Assembly: GCA_016793415.1 (NCBI GenBank)
Contig: JAEUMC010000344.1
Span: 1 to 10,058 of the forward strand
DNA: 10,058 nt
Direction of reading: 5' to 3'
Source of the DNA: Devosia sp.
GTDB lineage: Bacteria; Pseudomonadota; Alphaproteobacteria; Rhizobiales; Devosiaceae
Shown: positions 1 to 6,057 of the stretch, in pieces
Layout of the letters: every line of letters begins with the position of its first letter
How positions within the stretch are numbered: position 1 is the stretch's first letter
The notes under the pieces: generated by a model
Told to the model about the DNA's origin: nothing
The model's database searches: none
What the model saw: the letters and a program-made list of their open reading frames with translations, nothing else
Made by a program: the position numbers and the translations under genes

Positions 1-826
1 CATCGGCGCCGATCTGGAACTCGCCGTCTCCCGGCGTGCCCGTGGTGGCGACGAGGACGATCTGCTCCTCGGTACCGTCAGGCATGGTGAAGCTGACCTG
101 CACCTTGTCGCCGGCATTGGGCAGCGGGGTGCCGAACTTGACGGTCAGCGCCGGCGGCGGACCGCCGCCGGGCGCGGTGACAGCAATATTGGCCGAAGTG
201 GTGGTGACGCCCGAGAGCTTCATGCCGAACACGGTCGTCTCTTCGGCCAGCGTCACCGTGTCGGTGACGCGGCTGATGTCCAGCCGACCCAGGTGGTCGG
301 CGCCCAGGTCGGCGAGCTTGCGTTCGCCCGCCACCTGCTTGAAGCCGGCACGGGCGCCGACGCCGTTCATCACGTCGGACGGCGTCGCCACCGGCTGGTT
401 GTCGGTGCGGTTACCGCCGAACATGTAGCGGCCGGCGACATCGGTATTGAGCAGCGTCAGCACCTCGTCGAAGCGCGACTGGGCCAGCGTCGGGGTGGTC
501 TGGAAGTTGATGCCGGAGGTACCGCCACCGCCCGAGATCGCGGCGGCACGGGCATCGGACTCGATGGTATCGAGCCGGCTCATCACCGTATCGAGCACCT
601 CGAGGCGCAGGTTCACCGTGGAAATCGACTGCTGGTAGCCCTCCATCCGCGCCATGCGCTGGCGCAGCGCCAGGTCGAAATAGCGATCCGACCCCATCTC
701 GGCGAGGGTCGAGGCCTTCTCGCCGCTGGCCAGCTGCGTCTGCAGCTGATCGTAACGGGCCTTCATGGCGGTGATGTTCTTGATGCCGTTGGCGAGCGGG
801 AACATCGTCTTGCCGACAGAGGTCAT
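1..826 (-). CDS. flgL: Flagellar hook-associated protein 3 FlgL (3' part missing)
   Basis: FlgL is the second junction protein between hook and filament, secreted through the flagellar export apparatus and assembled on FlgK. About 275 residues are visible before the gene runs off the left edge. The N-terminus (MTSVGKTMFPLANGIKNI, then QLASGEKASTLAEMGSDR) is the flagellin-like helical domain: a long heptad-rich helix with LASG, followed by a second helix around residues 60-95 (STVNLRLEVLDTVMSRLD). The part around residues 210-270 is beta-rich and Gly/Pro-rich (APGGGPPPALTVKFG), as expected of the variable surface domain. The C-terminal helix that pairs with the N-terminal one lies outside the window. 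The ATG at 826 is preceded by AAGGAG with 8-nt spacing. The gene follows flgK by 12 nt. The flagellin family is clear; FlgL rather than flagellin is inferred from its position right after flgK and the divergent sequence. Confidence 0.88.
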   Translation of the reverse strand, partial: MTSVGKTMFPLANGIKNITAMKARYDQLQTQLASGEKASTLAEMGSDRYFDLALRQRMARMEGYQQSISTVNLRLEVLDTVMSRLDTIESDARAAAISGGGGTSGINFQTTPTLAQSRFDEVLTLLNTDVAGRYMFGGNRTDNQPVATPSDVMNGVGARAGFKQVAGERKLADLGADHLGRLDISRVTDTVTLAEETTVFGMKLSGVTTTSANIAVTAPGGGPPPALTVKFGTPLPNAGDKVQVSFTMPDGTEEQIVLVATTGTPGDGEFQIGAD

Positions 827-834
827 GGTGTTCG

Positions 835-841
835 CTCCTTA
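835..841 (-). promoter_or_regulatory. Shine-Dalgarno of flgL fused to the flgK stop codon
   Basis: Read on the minus strand, the bases are TAAGGAG. The TAA ends flgK and its last two A's begin the AAGGAG that lies 8 nt before the flgL ATG. Ribosomes ending flgK therefore stop on the flgL ribosome binding site, which favours coupled translation of the two junction proteins. The overlap is seen directly; the coupling is inferred. Confidence 0.75.
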
Positions 842-2686
842 CAACTGCATCAGGGAGTCCATCAGTTCCTGCACCACGCTCATCACCCGCGCGTTGGCGG
901 CGAAGGCGTTCTGCAGTTCCATCAGGCGCGCCATTTCTTCGTCGACATCGACGCCGTACTCGTTGTCGAGCCGCTGCGTCAGGGCATCGAGCGTCTGCTG
1001 CTGCGTCTCGTTGTTGGAGATCGCCGCCTCGGCAACGTTGCCCTGGTAGTTGAGGGTCTGCGAGATCAGATCGGCGACCGTGCCGCCCAGCCGCGAGCTG
1101 GCATTGGTGAGACCCGCCCCCTGCCCGCCCGAAAAGCGCATGTCGTCGAGATTGGAGATCAGCTGGTTGAGCCGATCCTGGTCGCCCAGCGGCGTGGTGC
1201 CGGTGTACTGCACCAGGAGCTTGTTGTCGGCGACGATCGAGGCGTTGACGCTGATGCGGCTGGCGAAGCCCAGCTTCTGGCCGACGCCGTCGAGGCTGTT
1301 GGTGAAATCGGCATTGTTGGTGTCGACGAACAGCGAGAAGCCGAGCGTGCCGTTCTGCAGTCCGGATGAGGTGGTGCGGGTCGAAAGCGACAGCATGTCG
1401 GTCGTCCCGGCGACACCGTCGTCCATGATCCTGAGCGTATTGCCCGAAGGGTTCGAGACGGTGAGACCGCCCCCCAGCCGGTTCTGCAGCTGCGAGGCGA
1501 CACCCGCGGTGCCGCCGGAAAAATCGAGCCCGATCACCCGGGCGCCGTTGGCATCGATATAGTCGAGCGGCAGCTTGGTGGTGTCGTCGACCCGCAGCAC
1601 GCGAACGGTCTTCTCCGCCCCGCCCTGGGTGTATTTGAAGGTGAACTCGTTGCCGTTCCTGACGGTCGAGAGGTCGACCTCGTAGCCATTGGACGGGCCC
1701 GAGGTGACCTGCGTGCCCTGGGTCACGTTGGTCGACATCGCCTGGGCGACCGAGGCGGCGATCTCGTCGAGCTGATCCTGGGCCTGCACCAGTTGCTGAT
1801 CGCGCAACTGGATGAGGCCCGCAAGCTCGCCCGACTGCAGCACGTTCTGCTTGACGAGGTCGATTTCCAACCCGGCCGGAGTCATGATGGTGAGCTTGCC
1901 GACGCCGCTCACTGCGTCGTTCGGGCTGAAGCGCGAGGCCGCCGACAGCGCGCCGGCGCTTTCGTAGTTGAACACCGAGGCTTTGACATCGAGGATACCG
2001 ACGCCGGAGCGGGTCATCAGCGACACCGTGCCGTCGCTGCGATAGCTGACGCGCAGGTCCATCTGCTGCGACAGATCCTCGACCAGCCGGTCGCGCTGGT
2101 CCATCAGGGTAGCGCGGGAGGTGTCGTCGATGCCCTGGTCGGCGAGCCTGAGGTTCACCTTCTCCAGCGACTGCAACTGGTTGTTGATGGTGTCGACGCC
2201 ATTGGAAAGCTTGGCCTCGATCTCCTGCCGCAACGACTGGATATCGGAGCTCAGCCGGTTGAGCGTCGAGGCCACGGTCTGCGCCTTCTGCACCAGGTCG
2301 GCGCGGTTGGCATAGCTGTCGGGGCTGGTGGCGGCGGCCGCGAGTGAACTCTCGAAGGCATTATAGGCGCTGTCGATCGAGCCGACCGTGCCGGGCTTGC
2401 CGAACAGGGTCTGCACCCGGTCGAGGAAGCTCGCCTGCACGCTGGTGAAGCCGGATTCGGCGGTGGTCCGCGTGTAGTGCGCCTGCAGCGACTGGTTGAA
2501 GGTGCGGCTGAGCTGGCCCTCGCGGGCGTAGGTCGAGTTGACGCCCAACGAGTCGATGACGCTGACCGAACGCCGATGATAGCCGGGAGTACCGGCATTG
2601 GCGACGTTGTTGGACAGCGTATCGAGCGCGGTCTGGCCGACACGCATGCCCGAAAGCGCATTGCTGAGGGTAACCGAGAGCCCCAT
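839..2686 (-). CDS. flgK: Flagellar hook-associated protein 1 FlgK
   Basis: FlgK (615 aa) caps the end of the hook and makes the first layer of the hook-filament junction; it is exported by the flagellar type III system. The N-terminus (GLSVTLSNALSGMRVGQTA, then LDTLSNNVANAGTPGYHRR) is the rod/hook/HAP signature helix with the typical NNVANA.TPGY motif at residues 26-36. A helical domain follows at 80-310 (DQRDRLVEDLSQQMDLRV, ending in ELAGLIQLRDQQLVQAQDQLD). A beta-rich variable domain spans about 330-500. The C-terminus (VDEEMARLMELQNAFAANARV at 581-601) is the conserved coiled-coil tail. The length is slightly above the approximately 550 aa of enterobacterial FlgK, with the extra residues in the middle. 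The ATG at 2686 sits behind GGAG and GGGTGG on the minus strand and starts exactly at the family N-terminus. It lies 68 nt after flgE and 12 nt before flgL, so it is the middle gene of the operon. Confidence 0.96.
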   Translation of the reverse strand: MGLSVTLSNALSGMRVGQTALDTLSNNVANAGTPGYHRRSVSVIDSLGVNSTYAREGQLSRTFNQSLQAHYTRTTAESGFTSVQASFLDRVQTLFGKPGTVGSIDSAYNAFESSLAAAATSPDSYANRADLVQKAQTVASTLNRLSSDIQSLRQEIEAKLSNGVDTINNQLQSLEKVNLRLADQGIDDTSRATLMDQRDRLVEDLSQQMDLRVSYRSDGTVSLMTRSGVGILDVKASVFNYESAGALSAASRFSPNDAVSGVGKLTIMTPAGLEIDLVKQNVLQSGELAGLIQLRDQQLVQAQDQLDEIAASVAQAMSTNVTQGTQVTSGPSNGYEVDLSTVRNGNEFTFKYTQGGAEKTVRVLRVDDTTKLPLDYIDANGARVIGLDFSGGTAGVASQLQNRLGGGLTVSNPSGNTLRIMDDGVAGTTDMLSLSTRTTSSGLQNGTLGFSLFVDTNNADFTNSLDGVGQKLGFASRISVNASIVADNKLLVQYTGTTPLGDQDRLNQLISNLDDMRFSGGQGAGLTNASSRLGGTVADLISQTLNYQGNVAEAAISNNETQQQTLDALTQRLDNEYGVDVDEEMARLMELQNAFAANARVMSVVQELMDSLMQL

Positions 2687-2710
2687 ACCACCCTGCTCCA
2701 GTTGAGAAAG

Positions 2711-2739
2711 CTCCGGCGCGGGGGCTGCCCGCGCCGGAG
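2711..2739 (-). promoter_or_regulatory. Perfect 12-bp GC-rich hairpin between flgE and flgK
   Basis: Bases 2711-2722 (CTCCGGCGCGGG) are fully complementary to 2728-2739, with a 5-nt loop. The hairpin starts 15 nt after the flgE stop and ends about 24 nt before the flgK start codon, just ahead of its ribosome binding site. In the direction of transcription it is followed by CTTTCTC, not by a U-run, so it is not a standard intrinsic terminator. It could act as a partial terminator, or as a 3' stabiliser of the flgE message that lets much more hook protein than FlgK be made. The structure is certain from the sequence; the function is inference. Confidence 0.6.
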
Positions 2740-2754
2740 AGGTTTAGCTCCGCG

Positions 2755-4524
2755 TCAGCGGATCATGTTCAGCGATTCCTGCAGCATCTGGTCGGCCGCC
2801 GAAACGATGCGGGTGCCGGCGGCATAGGCCTGCTGCGTGACGATCAGCTTGGTGAACTCCTCCGAGATGTCGGTGTTCGAGGCCTCGACGGCCGAACCGA
2901 TCACCCCGTCGGTGTCGAGCAGCGGTTCGCCCGATTCCGACGTCGCCGCGAACACCCCGCCATCCATGCGCTTGAGCGCATTGACCGCGTTGAAGTTGGC
3001 GGTGACCACCTGGGCCACTTCGAGCTGCTGGCCGTTGGTGTAGGAGACGACGACACGACCATTGTCGTTGACCGCCACCGACACGAACTCGCCGGCGGCG
3101 TAGCCGTTCTGGTTGAGCGTCGTCACTTCGGCATTGCCGTTCGGATCGGCGAACTGGGTCAGGCCCGAGGCGCCGTGCTGCAGGCGGATGTCGCCGATGG
3201 TGACGCCGTTGACGGTGAGACCGGGCAGCTCGGTGGTCTCAACCGGCGGGTTGGGCGAGCCGTCGGGCCCGAAGGTGTAGTCGTCACCCACCCGGGTCCA
3301 GGCCGTACCGGTGCCGGTCGCCTGGGAATTGGTGAGGATGAACAGGTTCCATTTCTCGGCGCCGCCATTGGCGGTCGAGTTCACCTTGGCCCAGCGCATC
3401 TGCACGTTGGCCGGGGCGCCGTTGCCGGCATAGACCGTGACCGCGCCGCCCGAGATCGACTGCGAGATGAAGGTGTCGGCCTTGTCGGCGCTGATGGTGT
3501 TGACGCGCTGCTGCAAGGCGAGCGACGACGAAACGGTCGGGTTGTAAGTGCCGTCGGCGAGGCCGAGGCCAAGCGACGACGTGCCGGTGGTGTTGTCGGC
3601 GATCTGCACCACGTCGGTGGCGTCGGCGCCGGTCACGGTGATCGCGCCGCTCGAGTTGAGCGCGATGGTCGGCCGATCGCCGGCCGGCAATGCGCCGTTG
3701 ATCGCCGTCTGGATGGCCGTCAGCAGGCCACCGACCGTGCCGGCGGCAGTCACGTCGATGTCGGTACCGCTATTGGGACCGCCCTCGTTGAAGTTGAGCG
3801 TGACCGGCGTGCCGTTCACCGTGATGGTCAGGCTGTTGCCGGCGACGGCGAGCGTATTGGCGGCGGCGCCGCTGGTCGTGGTGGCGCCGGAGGTGGTGGC
3901 CGGGGTGTCCGGCGTGATGTTCAGGAAATCCTGGGCTCGCAGCAGCTCACTGCCAGGCGTCTTCGAGGCCTGGTAGGCGGCGGTCTTGGGCAGCTGCGGC
4001 AGGTTCAGCTCATAGTTAACCGACGTGGTCTGCTGCGCCGGCAGGAAGGCGCTCGACACCTGCAGCACCTGCGGCACCGAGCTCGAGATGTTCTGCGTCG
4101 CCGGATCGATCGGCAGGCCCTTGAGGTAGTAGCCCGAGCCGTTGACCAGGTAGCCGTTCTTGTCGAGTTCGAAGTCGCCGCGGCGGGTGTAGTAGTTGGC
4201 GCCGGCGAACAGGGTGTCGCCGTCCGACATGCCGATCGGCGGTTCGACGACGAAGAAACCGTTGCCGTTGATGGCCATGTTGGTTTCGGTCGAGGTGCCC
4301 TTGATGTCGCCCTGGATATTGTTGGTCGAGCGCGAATAGGCCAGCACCGAGCCGGCCGTCTGCCGCTTCTGCGCGGCATCGGGGATCATGTCGACGAAGT
4401 CGGTGTCGATGCGCTTGAAGCCGGTGGTCTGGCTGTTGGCGATGTTGCCCGAGATGTTCTCGAGCGCGAAGGATTGGGCGCGTAGCCCGGTGACTGCGGT
4501 CGAAAGAGCGCCGTAGATGCCCAT
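2755..4524 (-). CDS. flgE: Flagellar hook protein FlgE, enlarged
   Basis: FlgE polymerises outside the cell into the flexible hook joining the basal-body rod to the filament. The start at 4524 gives 589 aa and begins with the canonical MGIYGALSTAVTGLRAQS, followed by NISGNIANSQTTGFKR (residues 23-38), the rod-protein N-terminal domain. A GGAG lies 7 nt upstream. An in-frame ATG at 4536 and the longer frame up to 4737 are less likely, because the first would overlap this GGAG and the second lacks family sequence. INGNGFFVV (85-93) and the GDF.LD.NGYLVN.SGYYL region (116-134) are the conserved FlgE/FlgG core. GYAAGEF (475-481) and GRVVVSYTNGQ (489-499) mark domain D1/D2. The C-terminus (EASNTDISEEFTKLI, then VTQQAYAAGTRIVSAADQML) is the conserved tail. 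Residues about 205-335 are an extra Thr/Ser/Gly-rich beta domain absent from the approximately 400-aa enterobacterial protein. First gene of the flgE-flgK-flgL operon. Confidence 0.96.
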   Translation of the reverse strand: MGIYGALSTAVTGLRAQSFALENISGNIANSQTTGFKRIDTDFVDMIPDAAQKRQTAGSVLAYSRSTNNIQGDIKGTSTETNMAINGNGFFVVEPPIGMSDGDTLFAGANYYTRRGDFELDKNGYLVNGSGYYLKGLPIDPATQNISSSVPQVLQVSSAFLPAQQTTSVNYELNLPQLPKTAAYQASKTPGSELLRAQDFLNITPDTPATTSGATTTSGAAANTLAVAGNSLTITVNGTPVTLNFNEGGPNSGTDIDVTAAGTVGGLLTAIQTAINGALPAGDRPTIALNSSGAITVTGADATDVVQIADNTTGTSSLGLGLADGTYNPTVSSSLALQQRVNTISADKADTFISQSISGGAVTVYAGNGAPANVQMRWAKVNSTANGGAEKWNLFILTNSQATGTGTAWTRVGDDYTFGPDGSPNPPVETTELPGLTVNGVTIGDIRLQHGASGLTQFADPNGNAEVTTLNQNGYAAGEFVSVAVNDNGRVVVSYTNGQQLEVAQVVTANFNAVNALKRMDGGVFAATSESGEPLLDTDGVIGSAVEASNTDISEEFTKLIVTQQAYAAGTRIVSAADQMLQESLNMIR

Positions 4525-4976
4525 AGTTTGCTCCATACCCCCATTTGGCGTGCGGACACGCGGGTTCGGAGAAGACAATGCAAGGGCGATGCCAGATCGA
4601 TTGAGCGTTGAATTTGCTAGGTTTTTTGCCGCACCGGTAACGGATGTGGCGAGAACGGGGCAAAAGAGTCCGAGCCGGGCGGCAACTATTGCCGGGATGC
4701 GAGTGATCGTCCGAAGGGACAGGCCAATGTCGACCACGGCGCGCCACTACGATCAATGACAGCAGGTCAGGCCAGGACGTGGAGTGCCTCCGCATTGCCG
4801 ACGCCACCGCGCCTGAGGGGCACGAAGGTCGGCCTGTACCATCTCGCGCTTTGCCGCCATCATGCGGCTATGCAGAGAAGTTTCAGTCAGCCCCCGTGTG
4901 GTGGGTGTTTCGTCGCCGGTCGCCCTGGAAAGCACCAACTCCGACTGCGCCGAGGTGGCGGTGGTCTGAAGTGACG
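4525..4976. other. 452-bp divergent spacer between flgE and the LysR gene
   Basis: The spacer carries the promoter of the flagellar operon (4579-4595) and presumably the promoter and operator of the LysR-type gene. The part around 4600-4630 is AT-richer than its surroundings and holds a run of six T (4622-4627); an ACCGGT palindrome lies at 4633-4638. Short reading frames cross it (for example 4756-4974 on the plus strand, 72 codons, and 4753-5094 on the minus strand), but their predicted proteins are Arg/Pro/Gly-rich, match no family I recognise and look like chance frames in GC-rich DNA. I could not assign a convincing sigma-70 promoter for the LysR gene. Confidence 0.5.
4579..4595 (-). promoter_or_regulatory. 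Sigma-54 (RpoN) type -24/-12 promoter of the flgE operon
   Basis: On the minus strand the bases read CTGGCATCGCCCTTGCA. This is TGGCA, then the correct spacing, then TTGCA: TGGC and TTGC are separated by 7 nt, so GG and GC fall at -24 and -12 as in the consensus TGGCACG-N4-TTGCW. Two less-conserved positions (CG after TGGCA) differ. The predicted transcription start is near 4568, giving a leader of about 44 nt to the flgE ATG at 4524. Sigma-54 control of hook and junction genes is well known in Caulobacter and other bacteria, where it couples their expression to completion of the basal body. The motif is seen; its use is inferred. Confidence 0.6.
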
Positions 4977-5933
4977 ATGAATAGCCGCTCCAACTTTTTC
5001 GGCCTGAGCCTGCGCGAACTCGACATTCTGCGTCGCCTGCTCGCCGAACGTAGTGTTTCGAGGGTGGCCGCCCAGCTTGGTCAGAGCCAGCCATCGGTCA
5101 GCGCCATCCTCCGCCGCCTGCGCGACATTTTTGGCGACCCGTTGCTGGTCCGCTCAGGCCAGAAGATGCTGCTCACCGACAAGGGCATGCTGGTCTCGAC
5201 CCAGGTCGAGGACCTCATGAATGGCTTCGTCGAGCTGCTCGAGTCCGACGAGACATTTGATCCAGCCACGTCCGAGCGGACCATTCGAATTGCGGCAGCC
5301 ACGTCATTCGAGTTCTTTCTCGTGCCCCACCTCATCGCCGAGCTGCACAAGGTTGCGCCGCGCTGCCGGTTGGAGCTGTTCGTGCCGACGATGCAAAGCG
5401 GTGTGGAGACAGAGCGCGAGACGGGTGGTCTCGACGCCATCGTCGGTAACTGGCCAGTGCCGCCGCCGCATCTGAAGCACATGCCGCTTGCGAACTCGGA
5501 GCTCGCCTGCCTCGTCTGTGCTTCCCATCCGTTGCCCGCCGGTACGCAGCTGACGCTCGAGGATTATGTGAGGTTGAGCCACATCTCCCCCTCATCCCCT
5601 CAGGATCTCTCCATCCGTCCGATCGAGGGCATGCTGATGCGGCTGGGGCTCGAACGGCGCGTGGTGGTGTCGGTGCCCGACTATTCGATCATTCCGCAGT
5701 TACTGCCCGGAACGCACCACGCCTTCACGGTGGGACGCCGCTATGCGGAGCACGCGACACGTGGCGGCAAGCTCAAGCTTCTGCTGATGCCGGACGAGCT
5801 CAAGGTCATGGCCTTCTACCTGCTCTGGCACGAGAGATCGCAGTCCAGCCGCTATCACCGCTGGCTGCGCGAGACCATCCGCCGGCTGGTCCGAGAGCGG
5901 GACGTATTGGCAGTTCCCGCTACCGCCCCATAA
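4977..5933 (+). CDS. LysR-type transcriptional regulator, NodD/NahR-like group
   Basis: A 318-aa DNA-binding regulator, close to the usual 300 aa of LysR proteins. Residues 10-69 form the winged helix-turn-helix: LRELDILRRLLAERSVSRV, then AAQLGQSQPSVSAILRRLR, then the wing FGDPLLVRSGQKMLLT. A linker helix follows (about 70-95), then the effector-binding domain (about 102-305), beginning with RTIRIAAATSFEFFLVPHL. The ending, FYLLWHERSQSSRYHRWLR (280-298), resembles the WH.R...P.H.WLR tail of the NodD/NahR/DntR group, which often sense aromatic compounds; the sub-family is inferred. The ATG at 4977 is chosen because it begins just before the helix-turn-helix. A GTG at 4971 in the same frame is possible; the ribosome binding site is weak for both. 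It lies 124 bp upstream of the binding-protein gene in the same direction, unlike the usual divergent layout, so it may activate the downstream importer operon as well as itself. Confidence 0.9.
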   Translation: MNSRSNFFGLSLRELDILRRLLAERSVSRVAAQLGQSQPSVSAILRRLRDIFGDPLLVRSGQKMLLTDKGMLVSTQVEDLMNGFVELLESDETFDPATSERTIRIAAATSFEFFLVPHLIAELHKVAPRCRLELFVPTMQSGVETERETGGLDAIVGNWPVPPPHLKHMPLANSELACLVCASHPLPAGTQLTLEDYVRLSHISPSSPQDLSIRPIEGMLMRLGLERRVVVSVPDYSIIPQLLPGTHHAFTVGRRYAEHATRGGKLKLLLMPDELKVMAFYLLWHERSQSSRYHRWLRETIRRLVRERDVLAVPATAP

Positions 5934-5984
5934 GGGCGCGGTTATGACGCCTATACGAGAAGGCCAACTGTCCCTGCGTTTGTA

Positions 5985-6028
5985 CCGTGCCTAGTCTCCT
6001 CGCAACGTGCCTTTGCGAGTGGGCACGG
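5985..6028 (+). promoter_or_regulatory. Two-tier hairpin in the leader of the binding-protein gene
   Basis: An outer stem pairs CCGTGCC (5985-5991) with GGCACGG (6022-6028). Inside it, CTCGCAA (5999-6005) pairs with TTGCGAG (6013-6019) around a 7-nt loop. The loop itself carries a second copy of CGTGCC (6006-6011), which could compete for the same GGCACG strand. The structure lies 30 nt before the ATG and has no U-run after it. It may be a regulatory RNA leader, a stabilising structure, or an operator read as DNA. I looked for TPP-riboswitch signatures in this leader and found none. The pairings are seen; the role is unknown. Confidence 0.45.
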
Positions 6029-6057
6029 GAAACAATGATCAACACAGCAGGGAAACC

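Noticed and set aside
293..1369. Plus-strand frame of 358 codons across flgL and flgK
   Set aside because: His/Arg/Gly-rich antisense shadow of two conserved flagellar genes.
3175..4485. Plus-strand open frame of 436 codons across flgE
   Set aside because: It is antisense to a clear FlgE gene; its product is Arg/Gly/Val-rich with no family features. Codon bias in GC-rich genes leaves such antisense frames open.
4525..4737. N-terminal extension of FlgE to 4737
   Set aside because: The canonical FlgE N-terminus starts at 4524 behind a good ribosome binding site, and the extension would run through the sigma-54-type promoter.
4753..5094. Minus-strand frame of 113 codons in the flgE-LysR spacer
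   Set aside because: It overlaps the helix-turn-helix coding part of the LysR gene, has no recognisable family, and is low in hydrophobic core residues.
5923..5940. Intrinsic terminator after the LysR gene
   Set aside because: Only a 5-bp CGCCC/GGGCG stem around the stop codon and no T-run, so it is too weak to call.
5999..6027. H-type pseudoknot from CTCGCAA/TTGCGAG plus CGTGCC/GGCACG
   Set aside because: The connecting loops would be 0, 1 and 2 nt, too short to span full stems. Alternative hairpins are more plausible.
5934..6057. TPP riboswitch in front of the putative thiamin-related operon
   Set aside because: I searched by eye for the CTGAGA and the ACC...TGATCTGG...GGGA core and did not find them. 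The hairpins present do not fit that fold.
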